This document shows, in pieces, positions 1-5,569 of a DNA stretch of 5,569 bases. This stretch comes from Polaromonas sp. (GTDB taxonomy: Bacteria > Pseudomonadota > Gammaproteobacteria > Burkholderiales > Burkholderiaceae_C): assembly GCA_023259235.1 (NCBI GenBank), contig JAHFQQ010000145.1:1-5569 (forward strand), in the 5' to 3' direction. Below the pieces are notes generated by a model. That model was not told the origin of the DNA. It ran no database searches and saw only the letters and a program-made list of their open reading frames with translations. Positions within the stretch are counted from its first letter, which is position 1; each line of letters opens with the position of its first letter. The translations under genes were made by a program, and so were the position numbers.

Positions 1-1415
1 AACAACCGCCCGACGATGCCCCCCATGAACAGCAGCGGGATGAACACCGCCACCAGCGAGACCGAGATCGACATGATCGTGAAGCCGATTTCCGCCGAAC
101 CCTGGAGGGCCGCCGCCATCGGCTTCATCCCCTTCTCGATGTGGCGGTAGATGTTCTCCAGCATCACGATGGCGTCGTCGATGATGAAGCCGATCGAGAT
201 GGTCAACGCCATCAGCGACAGATTGTCCAGGCTGTATCCCAGAAGGTACATCCCGGCGGCCGTGCCCAGCAGCGCCAGCGGCACCGTTAGGCCCGGGATC
301 ACGGTGGCCGGTACGCTCAGCAGGAAGATGAAGATCACCCCGATGACAGCTGCAATGGTGATCAGCAGCGTTTTTTCGACCTCGTCTACCGAGGCGCGGA
401 TATTTTGCGTGCGGTCAACCAGGATGTTGACAGAGACCGATGGTGGAATCGCTGCCCGCAGCCGGGGCAGCGCCGCCTTGATGCGCTCCACGGTGTCGAT
501 CACGTTGGCTCCCGGCTCCTTGTCGATGAACAGCACCAGCCCGCGGCCGTTTTGCAAGGTGCTGGCGGCGGGCGCTGCCGCACCGGCGTAGGCCCAGGCG
601 GCGGAATTCACGTCTTCCGGTCCGGCAACGGCTACGCCGATGTCGCGCACGCGCACCGGCGCGCCATGACGATAGGCCAGCACAATGTCGTTCCACGGGC
701 CGGCATGAAGCATCTGGTCATTGGTATAAACAGCGAAGCTCTGGTGTTGGCCGTTGATGCTGCCTGTGGGCTGGCTGACGGTCGCGGCGGCGATGGCGCT
801 GCGCACGTCCTCGATGCTCATGCCCAGGGCGGCCAGCTTGACGGGATCGACCTGGACGCGCACCGACGGCTTTTGCTGACCGCCGATGTTGACCTGACCG
901 ACTCCCTGAATCTGCGAGATCTGCTGCGCCAGGATGGTGTCCGCGTACTCGTTCATCTGCGTCATCGGCATCGAGTCGGACTGGACTGCCAGCACCAGGA
1001 TCGAAAAGTTGCCCGGATTGATCTCACGCAGGGTGGGCGGGCTTGGCAGATTCGACGGCAACTGGCCGCTGGCCGCCGTGATGGCCGTCTGCACATCGAG
1101 CGCGGCAGCGTCGATGTTGCGGCTCAAATCGAACTGCAGTGTGATTTGCGTAGTTCCCTGGGAATTGCTCGAAGTCATCTGCGACAGGCTGGAGATAAGC
1201 GCGAACTTGCGCTCCAGCGGCTGGGCGACGCTCGAAGCCATCGTCTCGGGATTCGCGCCGGGCAGGTTGGCGGTGACCTGAATCGTCGGGAAGTCCACCT
1301 GCGGCAGGGAAGACACCGGCAGTAGCGGAAACACCGCCGCGCCGACCAGAAATATCGCCAGCGCCAGCAGCGTCGTGCCGATCGGGCGTTTGATGAAGAT
1401 GGCGGAAACGTTCAC
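1..1415 (-). CDS. RND multidrug efflux permease, MdtB/MdtC type (HAE1 family), C-terminal part beyond the window
   Basis: Inner-membrane proton/drug antiporter of a tripartite pump. It takes substrate from the periplasm or outer membrane leaflet and passes it to the outer-membrane channel. The visible 471 residues cover the first half of a roughly 1030-residue protein. TM1 is at about residues 11-30, followed by the family signature LPQVDFPTIQV (37-47) and PGANPETMASSVAQPLE (52-68). The periplasmic porter and docking segments run to about 340, with ISQIQGVGQVNIGG at 166-179, then TM2-TM4. The TM4 motif FIIDDAI has the paired aspartates at 413-414, which match the proton-relay D407/D408 of AcrB. 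Residues 452-471 resemble E. coli MdtB (PLLFMGDIVGRL). The start is GTG at 1415-1413, with AGAGGA five bases upstream; the GTG overlaps the adaptor stop as GTGA. It is similar to both MdtB and MdtC, so I give no symbol. An Ala-rich stretch near residues 276-289 looks inserted. No frameshift is seen. Confidence 0.96.
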   Translation of the reverse strand, partial: MNVSAIFIKRPIGTTLLALAIFLVGAAVFPLLPVSSLPQVDFPTIQVTANLPGANPETMASSVAQPLERKFALISSLSQMTSSNSQGTTQITLQFDLSRNIDAAALDVQTAITAASGQLPSNLPSPPTLREINPGNFSILVLAVQSDSMPMTQMNEYADTILAQQISQIQGVGQVNIGGQQKPSVRVQVDPVKLAALGMSIEDVRSAIAAATVSQPTGSINGQHQSFAVYTNDQMLHAGPWNDIVLAYRHGAPVRVRDIGVAVAGPEDVNSAAWAYAGAAAPAASTLQNGRGLVLFIDKEPGANVIDTVERIKAALPRLRAAIPPSVSVNILVDRTQNIRASVDEVEKTLLITIAAVIGVIFIFLLSVPATVIPGLTVPLALLGTAAGMYLLGYSLDNLSLMALTISIGFIIDDAIVMLENIYRHIEKGMKPMAAALQGSAEIGFTIMSISVSLVAVFIPLLFMGGIVGRL

Positions 1416-2602
1416 CGGCTTCCTCTCGCGGCGCTGGCCCCAGCCGCCGCTGTGGGTGCGGACACTGGCGCGGCAGCGACCCTGGTGCCGGAGGTGATCT
1501 TGTACTGTCCGTCGAGCACAACGCGCTCGCCTGCCGCCAGACCCGCGTCGACGATGGCCGTGCCGTCCTGGATCAGGGCCACCTTGATCGGTTGCATTCG
1601 AACCGTGTCGTCGGCATTCACGACGTAGGCATACGTGCCTTCCTGGTTGCGCTGCACCACGGCGGCTGGAACCGTGATGGCGTTTTCACGCTCACCCAGC
1701 ACGAGGTGTGCGTTCAGATACTGCCCCGGCCAGAGCTTGTGCGTCGGGTTCGCGAACCGGCCCTTGAGTTGCACGGTGCCACTGCTGGTGTCGATCTGGT
1801 TGTTGACCAGAACGAGCTCGCCGGCGGCGAGCAAGGTCTTGTCGTCGCGCGTAAATACCTGCACTTTCAGGGGTTGTCGGCTTGCCTGCTGCGCGCGGTG
1901 GATGGCCTGCACGGCGTCTCCCGGCAGCGTGAAGGCGACTGCGATCGGGTCGATCTGGTTGATCACGACCAGGCCGTTGACATCGCTCGTGTGCACGATG
2001 TTGCCTGGGTCCACCAGCCGTGCCCCGACCCGTCCACTGATCGGTGCGACGATTTTGGTGAAACCGAGTTGCACCTGGGCGGAGTTGATTAGCGCGTCAT
2101 CGACCTTGACCGCCGCATCGAGCTGCGCGACCAGGGTCTTTTGCGTGTCAAATTGCTGCTGCGTGGCGGCATCCTGCGCGAGCAGGGTGGTGTAACGCTT
2201 CAGATCAAGCCGGGCGTTGGCCAACTGCGCCTGATCCCTGGCCTTCTGGGCCTGTGCCTGCTGCAATTGGGCTTGCTGGGTACGCGGGTCCAGCTGCGCC
2301 AGCATCTGACCCGCCTTGACGTCCTGGCCTTCGGTGAACCCGACGCGCTGGAGCTGGCCGTCAATCTGGGTTTTCACGGTCACACTGGCCAGCGGGGTCA
2401 CGGTGCCGACACCGGCCTGGTAGATCGGCAAATCCTGTTGCTGAACCCGGGCCAGGGTGACGTTCACCGGCGGCGCGGCTGGCTCCGGCGGTTTGGCGGA
2501 ATGGGCGTTGCGGTCAAAACCGAACGTGGCCACGCCCGCGAGCACGAGCAGCGCGGCCGCTGTCAGCAGGATCAGGCGGCGTTGAAAAAACGGGGATTTC
2601 AT
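1412..2602 (-). CDS. mdtA: Periplasmic adaptor (membrane fusion protein) of RND efflux pump, MdtA type
   Basis: This adaptor bridges the RND permease and the outer-membrane channel in the periplasm. It has 396 residues (E. coli MdtA has 415). Residues 8-28 form an uncleaved anchor or signal helix. There is no cysteine, so it is not a lipoprotein of the AcrA kind. Domains in order: first lipoyl half (about 68-105, with DGQLQRVGFTEGQDVKAGQ), a Gln/Ala-rich alpha-helical hairpin (about 106-178), second lipoyl half (about 180-215, with APISGRVG at 186-193 and DPGNIV), beta-barrel (about 218-300, with DPIAVAFTLP and NNQIDTSSGTVQLKGRF), membrane-proximal domain (about 300-375), and an Ala-rich tail of about 20 residues. 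The spacing of these motifs follows MdtA closely, hence the symbol; a paralogous MuxA-like name would also fit. The start ATG at 2602-2600 overlaps the upstream stop (ATGA) and has GGAAG eight bases before it. The stop overlaps the permease GTG. Confidence 0.95.
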   Translation of the reverse strand: MKSPFFQRRLILLTAAALLVLAGVATFGFDRNAHSAKPPEPAAPPVNVTLARVQQQDLPIYQAGVGTVTPLASVTVKTQIDGQLQRVGFTEGQDVKAGQMLAQLDPRTQQAQLQQAQAQKARDQAQLANARLDLKRYTTLLAQDAATQQQFDTQKTLVAQLDAAVKVDDALINSAQVQLGFTKIVAPISGRVGARLVDPGNIVHTSDVNGLVVINQIDPIAVAFTLPGDAVQAIHRAQQASRQPLKVQVFTRDDKTLLAAGELVLVNNQIDTSSGTVQLKGRFANPTHKLWPGQYLNAHLVLGERENAITVPAAVVQRNQEGTYAYVVNADDTVRMQPIKVALIQDGTAIVDAGLAAGERVVLDGQYKITSGTRVAAAPVSAPTAAAGASAARGSR

Positions 2603-4146
2603 GGTGTCAGCTTCCGGGTCTCGGAGGTCAAGGGGTTGGCGTTGGCAACGTTCGGGGCCGCGATGGGGGCTTGTGGTGGGGTGGAGGCCGGCGCGCCGTT
2701 GGCGGGCGCGGTGTCCCAGCCACCCCCCGTGGCCGTAATCAACGCCACACTGGCGGCCAGCTGGCGGCCACGCAACTGCACGGCGCTGCGCTGATTGGTC
2801 AGCGACAGCGTCTGCGCCGTGACCACACTCAGGTAGGTGGCGGTCCCGGCCTGGTACTGCGCCAGCGCCAGCCGCTCGGCCAGCTGCGAGGCCTGCACCG
2901 CTTGGTCCTGCAACACCACTTCATGGTCCAGCACACGCAGCAGCGCCAGGTTGTCTTCCACCTGCTGCAAGCTGTTGAGCACCGTTTGCTTGTACTGCGC
3001 CACCGAAACGTCGTAGGCCGCCAGCGCCTGCTCGCTTCGGGCTTTGCGCAGCCCGCCGTCAAACAGGGTCTGGGCCAGCGCGGCGCCGAGCGACCAGACC
3101 CGGCTTGGCGTATCGAACAGCGTGGCGAAGCCGGCACTGCTGAAGCCACCACTGGCACTCAGCATGAGCGACGGGAAGTAGGCGGCCCGGGCGACACCGA
3201 TATTCGCATTCGCGATCGCCACGCGGCGCTCGGCACCGGCGACGTCCGGGCGGCGCTCCAGCAGCCCGGAAGGAACGCCTGCCGGGATCGTGGGCACGCG
3301 CGCACCCGGTTGGTCCATCGTTCCCACTGCCTGCGGCAGCGCAAAAGCCGCCGGCGACTTGCCGATCAGGGTCGCAATGGCGTGTTCGAGCTGGCTGCGC
3401 TGCGCCTGCAAGTCCACGCCCTGCGCCTGCGCAGTCTTGAGCTGGCTCTCGGCCAGCGCCACATCGGAGCGTAATGCCACCCCCACGGCGTACTGGTTTT
3501 GAGCCAGCTTCAGGGCGCGGGTGTACGCCTCGGCTGTGACGGCGTATAGCCGGATCAGCACATCGGTCACGCGCAGTTGCAGATAGTCCTGCGCGAGCGC
3601 GCTCTGGATGCTCAGTCGCGCCGCCGCGAGGTCGTCGGCACTGGCCTGGGCGCCGGCGTTGCCCGCTTCCACAGCGCGACGCACACTACCCCACAAGTCG
3701 GGCTCCCAGCTCGCGCCCACGCCCACACTGGGGTAGGTGCCCTCCTTGATGCTGCTGCTGTTGGTCAACGCGCGTGTGACACCCGCATTCACACCGAGCG
3801 TGGGCCACAGGCCGGCGCGCGTCACATCGGACAGTGCGCGGGCTTGCCGGTATTGAGCTTCGGCCTGGGCGATGTTCTGGTTCGCCTGGTTGGCCTGCAC
3901 CATCAACCCGTTCAGCACGCTATCACCATACGCTTGCCACCACGGGTGCTGGCTGTCAACGGATTGAGGCGCAGCGGTCTTCCACGGACCGGCTTCCTTG
4001 TAAGCAGGCGGTATGTCCATGGCCGGGCGCACATAGTCGGGGCCAACGGCGGCGCAGCCCGCCAGTAAAACCACCAGCGCGGAACCTGCCAGCCGGCAGG
4101 CAAGCTGCGCCATGTGGCGAGGGGATCGACGTTCGGAAAGAGTCAT
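2599..4146 (-). CDS. Outer-membrane channel lipoprotein of efflux pump, NodT/OprM family
   Basis: TolC-like outer-membrane factor that forms the exit duct of the pump. It has 515 residues from the chosen start. The N-terminus has basic residues, a hydrophobic stretch and a lipobox LLAGC with Cys31, so it should be exported and lipidated. Family hallmarks follow: GPDYVRP (35-41), WWQAYGDSVLN (69-79), EPDLWGSVRR (148-157), LRSDVALAESQL (225-236), ERRPDVAGAERRVAIANANIGVARAAYFPSL (297-327), FDGGLRKA (362-369), and the closing GGGW (474-477). The two related halves of helix and strand typical of the family are both complete. After GGGW comes a Pro/Ala-rich tail of about 38 residues. The start ATG at 4146 has AGAGG only two bases upstream. 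An in-frame ATG at 4113 would keep the lipobox but has no purine-rich site. A longer open frame to 4245 adds only an unlikely leader. It is first in the operon and overlaps the adaptor start by four bases. Confidence 0.94.
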   Translation of the reverse strand: MTLSERRSPRHMAQLACRLAGSALVVLLAGCAAVGPDYVRPAMDIPPAYKEAGPWKTAAPQSVDSQHPWWQAYGDSVLNGLMVQANQANQNIAQAEAQYRQARALSDVTRAGLWPTLGVNAGVTRALTNSSSIKEGTYPSVGVGASWEPDLWGSVRRAVEAGNAGAQASADDLAAARLSIQSALAQDYLQLRVTDVLIRLYAVTAEAYTRALKLAQNQYAVGVALRSDVALAESQLKTAQAQGVDLQAQRSQLEHAIATLIGKSPAAFALPQAVGTMDQPGARVPTIPAGVPSGLLERRPDVAGAERRVAIANANIGVARAAYFPSLMLSASGGFSSAGFATLFDTPSRVWSLGAALAQTLFDGGLRKARSEQALAAYDVSVAQYKQTVLNSLQQVEDNLALLRVLDHEVVLQDQAVQASQLAERLALAQYQAGTATYLSVVTAQTLSLTNQRSAVQLRGRQLAASVALITATGGGWDTAPANGAPASTPPQAPIAAPNVANANPLTSETRKLTP

Positions 4147-4330
4147 GGCCTCTGGGATTGGTACGGTGTATCGGGCACACGGGAGAGGGGCAACGTCACC
4201 AGAGTGGCGCCCGCATGACAATTTTCGTACTTTAGGTGCTGGCATTGTCTACAGGCTGTCATGAATATGACTATTTTGTCAGTTTCGAGCGGGGAGCTCG
4301 CCCTGCGTCCGCCTATATCGTGTCGTGACA
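4147..4330 (-). promoter_or_regulatory. Leader/promoter region of the efflux operon with candidate operator dyad
   Basis: This gene-free stretch lies between the terminator at 4331-4352 and the first efflux gene, so it must hold the operon promoter. The best minus-strand match I find is TAGACA (4251-4246), a 16-base spacer, then TACGAA (4229-4224). The -35 is good (5 of 6) and the -10 poor (3 of 6), so the exact promoter is uncertain. A perfect dyad GTCAT-GAAT-ATGAC occupies 4258-4271, just upstream of that -35. Further copies of the half-site are ATGACA at 4215-4220 and TGTCAG at 4277-4282, with TGTC-GT-GACA at 4321-4330. These may bind a regulator, but I cannot match them to a known box and no regulator gene is present in the window. 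Confidence 0.4.
4258..4271. repeat. Inverted repeat GTCAT-N4-ATGAC, candidate operator
   Basis: This is a perfect 5-base inverted repeat with a 4-base AT-rich centre, in the leader of the efflux operon. It sits 112 bases upstream of the chosen outer-membrane-factor start. Its position suits a transcription-factor site, but the arms are short and chance cannot be excluded. Confidence 0.35.
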
Positions 4331-4352
4331 TGAAATAACCGCCCGAAGGCGG
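4331..4352 (-). terminator. Rho-independent terminator with UUCG tetraloop
   Basis: Read on the minus strand, CCGCC-TTCG-GGCGG (4352-4339) forms a five-base all-GC stem closed by a highly stable UUCG loop, followed by TTATTTCA (4338-4331) as a short U-rich tract. It lies 23 bases past the stop of the degraded substrate-binding-protein tail, the usual place for that gene's own terminator. It would now separate transcription entering from the pseudogene region from the efflux operon. The U-tract is short, so termination may be partial. Confidence 0.75.
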
Positions 4353-4375
4353 CCTGTCATAGGGCGCGAGCAGAT

Positions 4376-4569
4376 TCAGGGCTTCACGTAATCCGGGACC
4401 ACCTTCCACTTGTTGTCCCGGATTTGCAACAGGCGTGACGATTCACTACCCAAACGCCTGGTTGGTCGGTACGTGGCTTCGACGTTGCCGAACAGGTCGG
4501 GCGGGATCACCTCGTGTCCATGACCTTGATGAAGCTGTCGGTCGTCGGGTCCGTGCCAGCCTTGTCCAT
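4376..4569 (-). pseudogene. C-terminal remnant of a Liv-type ABC transporter substrate-binding protein
   Basis: About 62 residues of a periplasmic branched-chain-amino-acid-type binding protein (Peripla_BP family) survive. The first part reads DKAGTDPTTDSFIKVMDT (4566-4513). After an apparent single-base deletion at 4511-4512 the frame changes and continues VIPPDLFGNVEATY, then PTRRLGSESSRL and KWKVVPDYVKP, ending at TGA 4378-4376. From memory, members of this family in Burkholderiales end in similar TDSFIKAMD and RLSQIQ-GKWKVVSDY segments; I have not checked this by search. The N-terminal 80% or more is absent and is replaced abruptly by transposase sequence at about 4560-4575. There is no start signal of its own, so it cannot make a working binding protein. 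The terminator that follows fits it being the true 3' end of the old gene. Confidence 0.7.
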
Positions 4570-4912
4570 ACCGATGTGAAGTGTCATTCCGAAGTGCTAC
4601 TGCTGGCCCTTGCGGGTCTGGTGCATTTCTGGGTCGCGTGCCTTGTCCGTGTTCTGGTCGAACTTGGCGCTCCAATTGAATGGTGGCGTCCACAAGGGTG
4701 CCGGTATTGACCTCGAAGCCTCGCGCCTGCAGTTCCCGTCCAACCTGGGCAAACAATGCCTCACCCAGTTTGTTGTCGTTGAGGAGTTTGCGAAACTTGG
4801 TGATGGTTGTGGAGTCCGGTACTGGCTCACGCCCCAGGTCAATTCCTACGAAGCGGCGCAGGCTGGCGCTGTCGTACGGCGCTTCCTCGCAGGCCAGATC
4901 GGCCAGGTTGTT
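4570..4912 (-). pseudogene. Internal fragment of an IS5-family transposase, frameshifted and interrupted
   Basis: This is a remnant of a DDE transposase, IS5 family by motif. The first part is in one frame: NLADLACEEAPYDSASLRRFVGIDLG, then PDSTTITKFRKLL and FEVNTGTLVDATI. The aspartate of VDATI is the expected first catalytic acidic residue. Two apparent single-base deletions follow (near 4677-4678 and 4654-4655), bringing in APSST and then DKARDPEMHQTRKGQQ in the other frames. A TAG at 4599-4597 then replaces the tryptophan expected in the QQWHFGM motif, followed by HFGMTLHIG. The remaining catalytic acidic residues and the C-terminal half are missing. On the 5' side an in-frame TGA at 4915-4913 marks the loss of the N-terminus. 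Terminal inverted repeats are absent at both ends, so this is a relic that cannot move. Confidence 0.8.
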
Positions 4913-5167
4913 TCATCGGCGTTTAACGTTTCAACCCCTTCAGGCGTGAACCTTGATCGTCAAATTCCTAAAGCCCAAGGCGATGAGGTACGCCGGGTAG
5001 CTGAACATGAAGCGCGCGCCAGCGGTATTGGAGCCGCGGCAGGAAGCTGGCTAACCACCGGAAAGGGGCCTTGTGAATTCGCCGCCGGATTGGAGCATGG
5101 CGCCCACGCGTCGTTGTTTGGCACAATGGTATGGTCACCGCGGCCTTTGGGCGCTGGCGCCTTACTC
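4913..5167. other. Region without a recognisable gene
   Basis: No gene is supported here. The plus strand is open in one frame through the whole stretch, but its translation has no family-like features and continues antisense to the transposase relic. The minus strand has a short frame ending at TGA 4951-4949, containing GARFMFSYPAYLIALGFRNL, which looks protein-like. It is only 36 codons after an upstream TAG and has no start or ribosome site I would trust. The promoter of the gene at 5168 should lie in the right half, but I find no clear -35/-10 pair. Confidence 0.4.
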
Positions 5168-5458
5168 ATGAATCGCTACATCTACTACCGCGTGCCGCTG
5201 CAACACACGGCTGCACTGCAGCGGTGCGTGCAGGCGCTGCAAGGCCAACTCGCACGTGAAACCGGTGTCTGCGGCGAACTGCTACGCCGCGGCGCGGCTG
5301 AGGGCGACGTGCTGACCTGGATGGAGGTTTACCGCGACATTCCCGCCGGATTTGACGCCGCCTTGCAACTGGCTGAGCACCAGCATGACCTGGTGGCCCT
5401 GATCGTGGGAAAACGTTACGTCGACGACTTCGATCCGGTGCTGCCGCCAAGCTGCTGA
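5168..5458 (+). CDS. DUF4936 family protein, function unknown
   Basis: A 96-residue soluble protein with no signal peptide or membrane segment. It begins MNRYIYYRVP, contains a central LLRR-x(8)-TWMEVY segment (39-55), and ends with an acidic KRYVDDFDP segment (82-90). The YIYYRV start and TWMEVY core match the layout of DUF4936, a small family of about 90-100 residues known mainly from Burkholderiales; its function is not established. The predicted alternation of strands and helices would suit a ferredoxin-like fold, which is my inference. The ATG at 5168 gives the usual family N-terminus. The frame is open far upstream, including an ATG at 5126, but that extension looks non-coding. No good Shine-Dalgarno sequence precedes 5168; instead there is a GGCGC-TG-GCGCC inverted repeat at 5150-5161. 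It is transcribed away from the pseudogenes and the efflux operon. Confidence 0.75.
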   Translation: MNRYIYYRVPLQHTAALQRCVQALQGQLARETGVCGELLRRGAAEGDVLTWMEVYRDIPAGFDAALQLAEHQHDLVALIVGKRYVDDFDPVLPPSC

Positions 5459-5568
5459 CGCCCCGCTGGCGTTGTGAGCCAACGGGCGGCGAAGAAACGG
5501 AGTTCTTCTTCCTGATGGTGGCCATACCCGGCGTAGCTGGGTAGCACCTGTGTCGCAGTATCAAAGAC
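5416..5568 (-). CDS. Unidentified C-terminal reading frame entering from beyond the window
   Basis: A minus-strand frame is open from the right edge to TAA at 5418-5416, giving 50 residues. It includes VLPSYAGYGHHQEEELRFFAARWL, TTPAGRQQLGG and a Ser/Thr-rich end. The composition (aromatic residues, amphipathic EEELRFFAARWL) looks like real protein rather than an antisense shadow, but I do not recognise the family and the start is outside the window. If real, its last 43 bases overlap the 3' end of the convergent DUF4936 gene. Confidence 0.35.
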   Translation of the reverse strand, partial: VFDTATQVLPSYAGYGHHQEEELRFFAARWLTTPAGRQQLGGSTGSKSST

Positions 5569-5569
5569 G

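Larger units (their letters stand above)
4376..4912 (-). mobile_element. Degraded IS5-family insertion relic joined to a host gene tail
   Basis: The transposase fragment and the binding-protein tail lie head to tail in the same direction and meet within about a dozen bases at 4560-4575. No intact IS end or target-site duplication is visible. An old insertion followed by deletion of both IS ends and most of the target gene is the simplest explanation. Confidence 0.55.

Noticed and set aside
405..1325. Plus-strand open frame of 306 codons opposite the permease gene
   Set aside because: It is the antisense shadow of a clear RND gene in high-GC DNA. Its Arg/His/Gly-rich translation has no family motif.
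2141..2794. Plus-strand open frame of 217 codons across the adaptor/channel junction
   Set aside because: It lies antisense to two strongly supported genes and has no recognisable protein features.
2671..3474. Plus-strand open frame of 267 codons opposite the outer-membrane-factor gene
   Set aside because: It is a shadow of the NodT-type gene, with low-complexity Gln/Arg/His composition and no credible domain.
4082..4101. CCTGCC-AGC...GGCAGG inverted repeat near the outer-membrane-factor start
   Set aside because: It lies inside the signal-peptide coding region and is explained by Ala/Gly/Leu/Arg codons. There is no supporting regulatory context.
4376..4756. 126-residue minus-strand ORF as a real hypothetical gene
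   Set aside because: Its two ends belong to different families, and its middle (about 55 residues) is out of frame for both the transposase and the binding-protein motifs.
4918..4940. GTTTAAC element as an integron attC or attachment core site
   Set aside because: The 7-base match to the core-site consensus is short. No paired second site, cassette structure or integrase is present.
4610..5167. N-terminal extension of the DUF4936 gene by 186 codons
   Set aside because: The frame is open, but it runs antisense to the transposase relic and does not look like coding sequence. The family begins at the MNRYIYYRV segment.
5470..5484. CGTTG-tgagc-CAACG hairpin as terminator of the DUF4936 gene
   Set aside because: The stem is only five bases and is followed by GGCGGCGAAG rather than a U-tract, so intrinsic termination is unlikely.

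Overview
The window is GC-rich proteobacterial DNA, most likely from a betaproteobacterium of the order Burkholderiales. The grounds are strong G/C preference at third codon positions, a DUF4936-type gene (a small family I know mainly from Burkholderiales), and a degraded Liv-type periplasmic binding protein of the kind abundant there. No rRNA, tRNA or CRISPR array is visible, and I cannot name a genus.

Layout from the right edge to the left. At 5416-5568 an unidentified reading frame on the minus strand enters from outside and converges with a small plus-strand gene, a DUF4936-like protein of 96 residues (5168-5458). From 4913 to 5167 I find no gene. From 4376 to about 4912 (minus strand) lies a gene graveyard. 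It holds an internal piece of an IS5-family transposase joined directly to the C-terminal tail of a branched-chain-amino-acid-type ABC substrate-binding protein. It carries one in-frame stop and three apparent single-base deletions. A UUCG-tetraloop terminator, evidently the old terminator of the lost transporter gene, remains at 4331-4352.

Downstream of that terminator, on the minus strand, is the only clearly intact system: a tripartite RND multidrug efflux operon. The order of transcription is outer-membrane factor (NodT/OprM type lipoprotein, 4146-2599), periplasmic adaptor (MdtA type, 2602-1412) and inner-membrane RND permease (MdtB/MdtC type, 1415 to beyond base 1). Each junction is a 4-base stop/start overlap (ATGA, then GTGA), so the three subunits are probably made by coupled translation from one mRNA. 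Together they would form a proton-driven channel from inner membrane and periplasm to the outside. The permease is cut by the window edge after 471 codons, so I cannot see whether a second RND gene follows, as in mdtABC/muxABC.

No regulator gene is present. The 184-base leader between the terminator and the first efflux gene holds a perfect 5-base dyad and several repeats of its half-site, which is the best candidate for an operator. I see no convincing evidence of a wholly new system. The most unusual parts are the mosaic pseudogene, the outer-membrane-factor-first operon order, and a short Ala-rich insertion in the permease.
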